A stretch of DNA of 64,000 nt. Origin: Amanita rubescens (Eukaryota; Basidiomycota; Agaricomycetes; Agaricales; Amanitaceae). Under the pieces are notes generated by a model, which saw only the letters and a list, made by a program, of their open reading frames with translations, had not been told where the DNA came from and ran no database searches. Location of the stretch: contig WION01000220.1 in the NCBI GenBank assembly GCA_015039365.1, positions 1-64,000 of the forward strand, in the 5' to 3' direction. Every line of letters begins with the position of its first letter. Within the stretch, counting starts at the first letter, position 1. The position numbers and the translations under genes were made by a program. Shown in pieces: positions 24,124 to 33,808 of this stretch.

Positions 24124-24532
24124 CGATGTGGTCATATCGGCGTTTTCTTGTGTCTCATTACTGCCTCAGTATACGCGCATATATCTTGAATGAATACGTA
24201 TACTTCTTGGAAAATTCTAACTGTGACCATATTAAACGACACGATTCAGCCTCATTCTAATTATCGTCTGAAGACTGGAGAATGCCTTCAGCGACAAGAG
24301 TCATGCATAGATAAAGTTTGGGCGTATCAGTCGGAGTGCCAGCTTATAAGCAACCTTTTTGAGATTCCTTAAGAACGAGCCTGAGTTTATTGCAAGCTTT
24401 ATAACTTGGAGTAAGTTCGGCCCGAGCTTGACAGGCATTTCCCGATGCGTGACGCCCGAGTTTTTCAAAGCTTACATATTCAGTTGGCGGGGACTCTAGA
24501 TGACGTTGGCCACGAACCACACTGTGGTGCGA
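24124..24532. other. Spacer between the duplicated dsRBD units
   Basis: About 400 bp of 3' flank without a recognisable gene. It has no counterpart after the next mini-gene, so the duplication did not include this part. Confidence 0.4.
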
Positions 24533-25404
24533 TGATTCAGGTCACACCGTGACGCATCCTTGCCAAGCCCGATTCGGGACAAGAAAGTCCATTACGCTAT
24601 TGACGACATATCAGCGGGCCGTCAAGCATTGTAACCTGAAGAGGCAGGTGGCTCTATCTCCCTATGACTTTGCGGCCACCCACTGATTTCAAGATCCGAA
24701 AAATAGGCATTGAATGGTCCAACAGGAAATAGTTGGACCGAGCACCGGAATGTGATGCGCAAGCTTCAGGTGTGTAGCTATGAATTATGACTGACAGAGA
24801 AGGCTGATTAGTACGTATAACCTCGGATACAATTTGGGGTTTCCCCGCCAAATTGCTGTATCCGATGTCATAAGAAATGTGAACCTTTTTTGCAGCATCG
24901 GGCCCGTCGCTCTTCCCATAATGGGAACTATTTTACGTCGCGTTGAGGTCCAATCAAACACTGCTATCGAGAGGATGACGAGATATATATACAATCTATC
25001 AGAGGTGACTTGGACGCCGATGATCATCACCTCGGTGACTTGACTGGACGGGATCGACAAAGTACCAAAGTTGGAAACAATCTTACCGATCTTGGAATTA
25101 TAGGGCTTGTATTGTTGTCCGATGCTCCAAAATAGGTTTGGAACATCTCGATTTCCTTGGCGGTGCTGTTATTCACCGCTATAGCATGGTATATCGGGGG
25201 ATCAATTATTTCTTTCCTGTATTGGATACGGGAGGTGAAATTCATTCTTCCTCGATCGTTCACTGCAGCGAAATCACGACTGTAAGCTGCTATAATATGG
25301 TGTATCGAAAATTCGAATGCTGTAGCATGGCCAGGTTATAAAGCTCGCAAATTGGTAGCCGGAATGTTCAGAACACCAAGAGAAACCCCAGAACATCAAG
25401 AGAA
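24533..25404. repeat. Promoter-containing duplicated segment, copy 2
   Basis: Partner of 22925-23762. It ends in the leader of the third dsRBD mini-gene, with an extra partial repeat of the leader (a CAGAACA(C/T)CAAGAGAAA-like unit occurs twice just before the ATG). Confidence 0.75.
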
Positions 25405-25733
25405 ATGAGCTCAACGTCGAACAGTAAGGCATCCCAACTCGTCTTCACAGACGACGAGCTAAACCATCGTTTACACAGCGTACCGTCGCATGCTTCACGA
25501 CTGGACCCGTAAGATGCACATGAAAACACCAGAATATGAGGACAAGTGGAACGGAAAGGAGTGGACGTCCACTGTCAAAAGTAAGTACACCAGCGTAAAT
25601 TAACTGCCTGCAGTGAATTGACCATGCACCAGTCGATGGCACTTCTGAAGGCGAAGGAACGGGCAATGATAAGAAGGCTGCTCAGGAGAATGCCGCCAAA
25701 GCCGCGTTGCGAAGGCGTGGACTCGTCCAGTAG
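25405..25733 (+). CDS. Stand-alone dsRNA-binding-domain mini-protein (copy 3)
   Basis: Three exons (25405-25423, 25479-25580, 25633-25733), again with phase-1 introns, give about 73 residues. The N-terminus is short (MSSTSN), then YRRMLHDWTRKM (helix 1), PEYEDKWNGKEWTSTV (beta1-beta2), KIDGTSEGEGTGN (turn) and DKKAAQENAAKAALRRRG (helix 2, with the KK pair). Compared with copy 2 the upstream DNA is easily alignable, but the protein keeps only the fold-defining positions. The product is expected to be small, soluble and nuclear or cytosolic; the function is unknown. Confidence 0.8.
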
Positions 25734-26269
25734 AGAATATGGCACCACCTTCGGTGTAATCCTCCGCTCCCCTAGCGACCTATAGCTTTAGTTTATGCAC
25801 GAGATGTTATTTGAATATATTGATCTTATATCTGTTTATCATTGCTACTGAAGAGAACGTGAAACACATTTATTAATTATAAAATACAAACGGAACGAGC
25901 GGCGTACATCTAAACAAAGATAGTATGCAAAAAACGTTCATGACACTAAATCATATGAGGCGGCGGTTCATCGGATAACCCTAGTGCCCAATCTGATGAG
26001 AGCTGCAATTGCAAGTGCTCAGTCTCGGAGTTGGGAGCTTGAAGTCTTTCTAAGCTTTGTCCAAGTTCATTGAACAAACGATCAAGCTTTCCGCTCCGAG
26101 TAACATGTGTCCAACTGGACTGCATTCGTTTGCGTAATTCATGACGATCGACATTGCTAAAAAAACAGTTGTCATTGAGTGCATAACATCTAATCTATGT
26201 AATAAACATTGGTCGTCAAAATAATGTAAATAGGTTTGACCAATAGACGAGTAAATGCGAGATTCAAAG
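25734..26269. other. Intergenic between converging genes
   Basis: An AT-rich 3' flank shared by the rightward dsRBD mini-gene and the leftward CYP53 gene. No supportable gene is present. Confidence 0.45.
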
Positions 26270-28137
26270 TCAATCACGTCGCTTAATGCCAAGTCGGCAA
26301 GCGACCAGCTTCCTTAAAAATCCCTCCCATATTTCGACCTAAGCGTGACAGGTTAGGCACAAACTCCTCGATTTCTGGGGAACACTAACCTGTTCATCAG
26401 GTCGCTCAAGAACAAAGCTATACCGGCGGAAAAGCGAAGCAGCGACAATGCGCATCTCCATCATGGCCAGATTGCGACCCACACAAGCCCTAAATCAAAC
26501 GGTCGGAAAAATGAACGCAGCTTAGCGAACAAGACCCTGCTCACCTTGGACCGACAGAAAAGGTGTTGAGCGTCTTCTGCATAGCACTCTGGTCACGCTC
26601 GAACCACCGTTCGGGTCGGAAAACTTCGACATCTTCGCCCCAGACATTGACATCACGATGGATAGTGTAGCTGGGCACGCTAAGAATGGTACCTTCGACG
26701 AAGTGTTGACCTGACACTGTCAAGCCGCCCTTTGGAGCAACGCGGGGAAGGCCAATACCAGAGGTGGTGTGGACACGTAGAGCTTCGTTGACGCAAGCGT
26801 CTAGATAAGGAAGGAGTTTGACCTGATCAGCGGGTGCCACAACATCATCTTCCGCTCCAAGGTGGTCGTCCAATTCCTTTTGAAGTTTCGCCTGGACGCG
26901 GGGATTGCTGGCAATGTGATAGATAATAGCGGTAATTGAGCTAGGACAGCGTGAGTATAGGTGCAGCATATTACTGTTTGAACTTACTTTGCACTGCTAT
27001 CCGAGCCGGCAATTAGGAAAGTTTGAGCTTCAGCTGTGAGTTCTTCCGCGCCCAAAGGCTTGCCTTCGTCGTCGCGACCGTTCTGCAGTTTGCTGAGCAA
27101 ATCGTTACGATCGGTGGGGTTTGCCAATCGTTTCGCAACAGCCATGATAGATATACCGGCCAAGTACCGAACACAGTCGGTTCCAAATCGGTATCCAGGA
27201 AGCTTGCTTACGATCTGTCTCCAAGAGGGAGGCAGCACACCTATACACATCGAAAAGTCACCACGGCCATTCAGGATCTCAACAGCGGGAATGCCGATGA
27301 CGTCCGAATTTATTTCTTGTTTGCCGTAGGAATTCATAAGGGCTTGTTGGCTGCCATGGTGTTTTGGGGCCATGGCGACATCTTTACCGGATTCTAACAT
27401 TCCGAATGGAGCTCCGAATGACAGGTCTCCGATGATGTCAAACGCCAGATAGTTCACCCCTACGACGGCTCTTGTATCAGTTATGTGAACCATGTGTCAT
27501 GAAACCAGAGCTTACACGGCAAGACGTTCAGATAAAGTCGTCCGTCTCTACCTTCCCATCCACCTTCTCCATCGTTTCCGGACATGCCTTTGAGAGCGAG
27601 GTCGTGGAATTGATCCCATCGGTTGATGAGTTGAAGAACATGACGCTTGAGGTGGGGCTCAAACTCAAGAACATTCTTTTGGGAGAAAATGTGCGAAATA
27701 ATCTTGCGTTTACGTGTATGCTCGGGGCGATCACGGGTGTTGAACACGCCGCGTCTAATAGAGACGAAAGCATCATAAAAGTCGGATTTTAAAGCACCGT
27801 TTCCGTGACCGTAGATGGAGTTCAGGGCCTCCGGGTCGGCGACGGAGATGTGGTTGGGAGCAATGCGAACGATGGGGCCTGTTCCGCAACCAAGTTAGCG
27901 AGCTAGATACCATATCGAAAAGGGATACGCACCATATTTTTGGTGGGCTTTGTGGACGCTGTCAGAGCGGTGTCCCATCTTGCTAACATAACCCAACCAG
28001 AGATGCGAGAACTTCGCGAAGAAGGGGCCCGGATGGCCTTTTACACCACAAGGATCTACGAGCCATGGAATAAAGTGGGCGAGGAGACCGATAGCGGGGA
28101 TTGCGAGAGCTACAGTGTAGTAATTGATGGAAGACAT
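26270..28137 (-). CDS. CYP53-type cytochrome P450 (benzoate 4-monooxygenase family)
   Basis: The product starts MSSINYYTVALAIPAIGLLAH with an N-terminal membrane helix and is followed by GVKGHPGPFFAKFSHLWLGY. It carries blocks diagnostic of CYP53: RRGVFNTRDRPEHTRKRKI, IFSQKNVLEFEPH, NYLAFDIIGDLSFGAPFGM, NDLLSKLQNGRDDEGKPLG, then LIAGSDSS (I-helix), NEALRVH (ExxR), FRPERWFERD and the heme loop FSVGPRACVGRNLA. The last intron (GTTAGT donor) joins to EGFLRKLVACRLGIKRRD, which matches the usual family C-terminus. CYP53 enzymes para-hydroxylate benzoate and related antifungal aromatics using a P450 reductase on the ER. The frame appears intact. One intron donor is GTAAGC after NVLP. Confidence 0.9.
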
Positions 28138-28775
28138 CTTGCAAGGAACTGAGGAGACATTGAGCAGCGAGATTTGCTGGTTTATGTACTGCGTTGCTGA
28201 GGCCAGTGGTCATAATGGACATTGTTGACAATGTTGATGTCACCATCGCAGCATCAGTAACCGTGACCGCAAATCTCCAAATGTGGCGGTGAATAAAACC
28301 ATTTTCCGCACTTTCGCACTGTCGTTCTGACAGAATCTGACCGGAAATATGTGGTCTTCTCCCACAATCGGAAATACTGAGGTATGGCAACATGTTTGGC
28401 GGTGGCGCACATTACTCAGTGGACAGAACGAGGCCAAGATGAAATTGTCACGCCGTCACGAAATATCACGTCCTCATTTCCTTTCCAGGCATTCCTTTCC
28501 TTTTTGGCGGCAGCGCACATCCGAATTTCTCATCACTCATTCCAGCAAATAGAAGTTGCCTGGTGCGTAAAAGTACACCTATCTCAGCCATATGTTTAAT
28601 ACATATATCTGATTGGTCTTCCACGACAGAGTGCCTCATCCCAGATACTAGTGCATATGTCGTCGTCACTCCAGACGAGCTTGTGGAGTGAATTGCATGA
28701 ATTTGCACACCTTAGTACGTTTTTTGCTCGTTTTAGGTGTCGGTAACTTGACAAGTATCAACCCCCCTGCAGGCG
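28138..28775. other. Intergenic upstream of the CYP53 gene
   Basis: Promoter side of the leftward CYP53 gene. Open frames near 28349-28708 overlap in conflicting frames and show no motif. Confidence 0.4.
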
Positions 28776-29275
28776 ATGCTAGCGTGAGTAACCATTAGAC
28801 TTTTTCATCCTTCTTTACAGTGCCACCCGTCACCAGGGACAGGTACGTTGTTTTGGGCTTTGTCAGTGGTGACCTGATCACGTCCGCTCCTCTCGTCTCC
28901 TCATGCATATGATCACTGTCCATATAAGATGGCTTGATCCCCACGGGGCCACCGGTAATGGTAAGCAAATTCCGTTACCGATAAAGATCTGCACCTCGGT
29001 TTTCTATTTCTATCTGTCCCTTGTCACCCTGTATCTTGCTTAATAACCTCTCGCTTACGCCCCAATAGGCAACCCGATCGGTGGATTAGCCTTTCCCAGT
29101 GCGTTTGGTCAACTCGAACAAACGCATGAGCGCCAGATAGTAGGCACCGTTTCATTACCACTATCATCGCGAACGCAAGCTTAACAAGTGCTCTGCAGAA
29201 CTTTGTATCGGAGTCTCCCTTTCATGTATGGCGGCCTTGGAAACACCGCAAGTTCTTCCGCTGCGCAACTGAGTA
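28776..29275 (+). pseudogene. Remnant of a secreted-protein gene with the GNGNPIGGL motif
   Basis: Forward short exon-like pieces read SINPPAGDAS, then WLDPHGATGNG (about 28935-28958) and, after a likely intron, NPIGGLAFPSAFGQLEQTHE (about 29070-29125), then NFVSESPF after another gap. The DP(H/K)GATGNGNPIGGL(V/A)F...HEWTNF order is familiar from a secreted protein family of mushroom-forming fungi. The expected HEW is changed to HER, the cysteine-rich C-terminal part is missing, and a stop follows soon after. I regard it as a truncated relic. Confidence 0.45.
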
Positions 29276-29426
29276 GGGTAATGATCGATTACTGGTTCTC
29301 ATTGCGACATCTTTGAACCCGAATGATGGTCATAGGGTTTCACGTTCGTCCACCCTCGCAGCTCGTGGTTCGCTATGGCATGACCATTGTAAATTATTTA
29401 TCCTTTTTTATATTATTAAGATTACG

Positions 29427-30273
29427 TCAATACAGCTGCACCGTTGGTTTTTGGGGCTTTATGACTTCCTCTTCATCTTCATCGTCGACCCCCTGAATTG
29501 ACTCGTCTGATTCACTTTGAATTCGAAAGTGGGAATAGGGTGAGATCTGTTCCAAGAACGCCTACCTGTGCGGTCTTTTTTCACAGACCTTTCGCAGGTG
29601 CTTTCCGGGTGGGTACCTTCGCAGCGGCCTTTGTGGCTGTCTTCCTTCCGATCCCAAAGCCTCGAAATGTGGAACCGTCGCTGGAATCGTCGACAACTTC
29701 GATGTCCATCATCGAGTCGTCCGACTGACAAGCAGCTTCATCATCTTTGTTCCGAACCTTTCCCTGATGGAGCGTCAGTCCAAAAGGTTCCGAATTGAAT
29801 GATGTTATCACCTTATCCCCAGTCGACTTTTCCTTTGCCCTCTCTACGTAGTCTTTCTCGTGTTGCTCTTTCGCTTGCAAAAGCTGTCACAGTTATGCAT
29901 CGTACATATCGGCTTGAAAGTATACTATACCATGTCATTCAAACTGTGTTCATCGACGTCACCTTCTATTGTCTTTCCCCTGACGTCTTCCATAAGATAA
30001 TCAAGCGCTTTCGTAACGTGCCTGTACAAAATTAAGCGCGTGGTAGTCCCGGGCGGTCATTAGACTGCCTCACGTTTCAATTGCATGCGTGTCGTCTTTG
30101 TCGACGAACATTTGAATCGCGTCAGATATTCCACGCTCACCCAAGATCTGCAGTTCTTGAGTGGAAATGTATTCCTTTAAAAGGTCAATGGGTTGACGTT
30201 GAGGTTTAGCTTTCCGGTCATCGAGGGTTTCGGGTTCAGACCCTTGTGAACGCGACATATAGACATCATTCAT
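29427..30273 (-). pseudogene. MRE11 C-terminal region without its nuclease domain
   Basis: Reading leftwards from 30273: PIDLLKEYISTQELQILGER, then GISDAIQMFVDKDDTHAIE, which mirrors the post-capping-domain segment of MRE11 (human [23 protein letters not shown]). After an intron follows ALDYLMEDVRGKTIEGDVDE, a coiled piece KEQHEKDYVERAKEK, and an exon with SDDSMMDIEVVDDSSDG, FRGFGIGRKTATKAAAK and an acidic end (GVDDEDEEEV). MRE11 is the nuclease of the MRN double-strand-break repair complex. Here the phosphodiesterase motifs are absent; upstream lies the unrelated paralogue D. The last exons do not splice cleanly into one frame (a TGA follows APAKGL). So this is a displaced fragment, or the 3' part of a chimeric gene with paralogue D. 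Confidence 0.7.
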
Positions 30274-30322
30274 CTGTGAGAACTCAGGACGTCATCCCGA
30301 GGATATAGAGGACGTCACTAAC

Positions 30323-32782
30323 GTTGAAACTTGATTGGTTCGATAACGATCTTTCGATAGCGTCGGACATAACAGTGTCATCGTCATTCTGACCTGCCAT
30401 CCGTACTGTCACTTTTCGGAGCTAGAAGGAATGATGAAGACGAACTGAGAATCGAGGAATATGCAGGAAGGTCATCCTGCGCAAAGGCTCCCTTTTCAGA
30501 CTATGACTTTGGATGAGAAACTTCATATTACCGACGCTTTTGAGTCTAATTCCATGCTTTTAGAGTGTAGGATAGATTAAAATGTTTGTTTAAGCAGGCA
30601 GGCATTGGGGCAGACTCACTCCACGAGCACTGCGTTCCCTATATTACGTATAAATGGCTTTATAAGGAATGATATAAGGAAAAGGTTCCGTTACCATGCT
30701 GACCAACCACCGCCTTATACGCTTGCTTTACGTTCTCTAATAAGCCGTAAACGTTAGGGCTGACAGGGTCTGCCATAAAATCCTGCAGCAGAGTCAGGTT
30801 TGCTGCTCGTTTCCCAGAGAGCAGGTGCCTACGTGTGGTAAATGATCACACCATACGCTATCATGAACGAGGGCAACGGTGGCTTCTGGTTTCTATTTAG
30901 ATTAGCGCTAAATTCCGATACTTGAATCGTGAGTCAAATCTTACCAGGTGCAAAAGCATCGCATTAATCAGATCAGATGGATGAAGCTGGTGTAACGTGT
31001 TCAACAAAGTAAAGGAACTCGGGGCTGAATGATGCGCACGGGAACGGCTTCTCGGAAGTTGTCCTCTAGTATGACTTGTCCAAGAGACAACGGGTGATTG
31101 TTGGATGTTTCGACTACCTTCCTTGGGATGGCTTGAGGCATGGGCATGTGTATGAGCTGGTTTGCGTCAAGTCTCGCATTGTGAGGTGAGTTATGACTGT
31201 CGCTCGTGCTTTGATGTAAATTGGCTTGGCTAGTACCCGACATATCGTGAGTTTGAAAATGGGTGGTTCTCGTTGGGAAAGGCGCGGAGGAAGACTCTCC
31301 ATCACGAGTTGTTACACCGATGCTGCTCTTTAGCTTATCCCATACGTCGGGTCGAAGCATTATTTTAAAACCGCGCAGGAAGACACATTGATTTGGTTCA
31401 TCATCATCGGAGAGGACTATATCCTTTGATTTCGGCCCTACTCTTGCCTCCACCTTGCCCCGGCGGCCCCATTGACACGATCCTTCATTGAAAATAACGC
31501 GCAAGTCATCGCTGGCGGTCGTGCGCCCATAGAAGACCGCAATGCCCCAGCTCTTGGACTTGATGCACTCCGTAACGAAATAAAGGGATCCGTTGGAGAC
31601 GTCCCTGCCTTCTTTCAATACATACTCGTACCAACTTGCGGCGTGGCGAGCTGCATGCGTCTCGAAATGAAGGGTATTCACTGCTTCATAGAGAGTGGCA
31701 CCTGTGGGCAGAGCAAGAACGGCTCCTTCTGAAGCTGAACATTGAAATGTATGCCTAGAAATGTTCTGGTAAACGGCCTTCACACAATTGGATTGGTCAT
31801 ACTTACGATTCTGAATCACAAACTTCGTTCACATGGTCGCTGGGAAGACATTCACCGTGATCGAACTGATCGTTAACTCTGACAACCGCCTTGAGCAACT
31901 CGAAGCCATCAGGAAGCGCGGCCGGATGAACACCTGCGTCTGATTTGCAAGCATTGAATAGAAAGTCGAAGGCGCCATTTGGAGTTATCATGCCAACATC
32001 TCCTATACGTATTCCTTTCTTCCGGTATGCAGCCGGAAGACCTCTGTATGGCGTCGGCATGTAGAGTGGGTAACCCGCCCCATGCGTCATCATCTCGAGA
32101 GAGTATATGTGAGTTCTGGCACGAGAAGCGCATGGATATGCTTTCTGAACGGTATGTCAAGAAACGACGAAGAGAAGGGCTATGAATAGCTTTCTCACAG
32201 GCCTATTTATAAGAATGTCGGGGTCCGCGTAATCAGCGGTTGCTTCCGGGTCGAACGCATTGTCGAGCTAAAACACCTTATTATTCTAAAAGTAAAATCG
32301 CGAAAGGGTGCAACATACATCAGGAGATGATGTGGAAAGGTCATTATTCTTCTCTAGGGTTCATTATCAAATACATCAAAGCAATAGATGAGAGGGTACG
32401 AACTCAGTGATTGAAGTGTAATCGGCGGCTCTTCATTTCTAGGCCTGGCATCGTCCTGGGCGACAGGTATTTCGGGCCCGCGACTCTGCTCATCGGCCTC
32501 TGATGACACATTCAACCAGTATGTCAATAAATGTAGTATCCGATAATGGATACCGTCAAACGGACCTTGGAAATGCCCCAAGTTGTCAACACCCGATAGG
32601 CTCGTTATGACTACAACGCCGGCGTTGATGTGGTTCTCGGAGATGTTCAACCTGGCATTGTCGCCCATATCGTACATCCCGCAGTTGTTAATGAGGAAAT
32701 CCTTGGCTTTTTGCAACCAATTGCGGCGCGTTTGGATCACGCTGGAGTCTGCAGAAGGCTTCACGTCGCCGTTGTTGGGCAT
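30323..32782 (-). CDS. Agaricomycete-type unknown protein (paralogue D)
   Basis: The product starts MPNNGDVKPSADSSVIQTRR at 32782. It runs parallel to the gene at 17901-20650: KLNISENHINAGVVV, GAGYPLYMPTPYRGLPAAYR, IGDVGMITPNGAFDFLFNAC, NGSLYFVTECIKSKSWGIAV, DDDEPNQCVFLRGFKIMLRP, VHDSVWCDHLP-like, LLQDFMADPVSPNVYGLLEN and AVLVDMELDSKAS, ending MAGQNDDDTVMSDAIERS. Exon order and splice phases match the paralogue. Instead of zinc fingers, the next downstream exon (from 30273) begins an MRE11 C-terminal fragment, with a usable donor (GTTAGT) at about 30322. The function is unknown. The same strand and a spacing of 12 kb suggest an old direct duplication. Confidence 0.65.
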
Positions 32783-33120
32783 GGAGAACTTGTGGATGGG
32801 TAATGATAACGAATCCCTTAGCTTGAGTGCAACGTGGTAAGAGGTTTTCCGGAATTGGCACGAGCGGCTAGCCTATTAATCTCAGGCTGGCACTGCCTTA
32901 CGGTTTTCGTCGTTCGTCAACATGTGATGCGGTTGAAGCTGAGGCACTAGTTGATGTTCTGCTGAGCCAATCGGTTCTTCGGGCAATAGGCAGTAGTAGA
33001 AGCACCCAATCGATGGACATGTCTTCGTTTCTCGGTACCAGGCGAATACTGGTCAAAACGTGGCTGCATTGAAACTGAGCGGGCCGACCAGCCGTTATTT
33101 GGTCTAGTCAATAATAACTA
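32783..33120. other. Intergenic, no gene recognised
   Basis: Promoter side of paralogue D and of the small forward candidate at 33121. No motif stands out. Confidence 0.35.
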
Positions 33121-33417
33121 ATGTCAAATACGCGCAAAGAGTCCGGCCCGGTTCGAAGCCACGGCGATTTCGCGTCGCGCGTCGGATTTAACGCTTATCC
33201 CAACATGAGACGCAAATCGCTCAACTACATTGCTATTGACGTCTGGCAGGCTTTCGAGATTAAATCTCAGGTCCCTATCTATCCACTACGTCAACGAAAT
33301 CAAGAAGGAATATACCCATCGACACCCTGGCAGCTCTACCGAATGCATCGGAACCGTCCGTGGAGTTTTAGTGGAACATTGCATGCGGAAGCTACGAGAG
33401 GATTGGCGGAGTAGAAT
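33121..33417 (+). pseudogene. Possible PAH (Sin3-type helix) remnant
   Basis: A forward segment opens MSNTRKESGP. After a likely intron (to about 33243) it reads YVNEIKKEYTHR in one frame and QLYRMHRNRPWSFSGTLHAE plus ATRGLAE in another. Put side by side, these resemble a paired amphipathic helix: an (A/S)xxYVxxIKxxY helix, a P-x-(V/L)Y-x-x-F turn and a G-T-L-x-A-E-x-T helix. The two halves are out of frame, so if real the gene is broken. Recognition is weak. Confidence 0.3.
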
Positions 33418-33808
33418 CGCCTGAGATTAGCAATGCGCCGAGAACACTGGCGAAATATGATGGGTAGATGTAGATATGTCATAGTGTTGCCACATGGGTG
33501 CCCAAATGACGTTCTGTCCTTTCTAATACATATTAGTCTTTTTTATGTTTACCTGACGACCCGAACAATTTCCCTCTGCAGAAAAGTGAAGAAATAAACG
33601 AGATAAGAGTAAAAAAGTATCCAAGTGCCTATGATTGTTGCAGGGTGATTATGAAAAACCTTATTTAAACTTCGGGCACACCGTGGTAGTATTGTCCGAC
33701 TTGACCCCAAAACGGTTCTGTGGTGGAAAACATTTTGCTCATCAACGTGGCCTCTGAGTCGGTTCTAACCCTCGGAACAGTAGTCGTAGTAGGTATGTCA
33801 TCAGGATC
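33418..33808. other. Intergenic, no gene recognised
   Basis: About 390 bp of 3' flank between convergent remnants; nothing supportable. Confidence 0.35.

Noticed and set aside
24785..25060. Reverse 91-codon frame, and the reverse 95-codon frame at 23078-23365
   Set aside because: They lie in the two copies of the duplicated promoter segment, but the open frame is not conserved between the copies.
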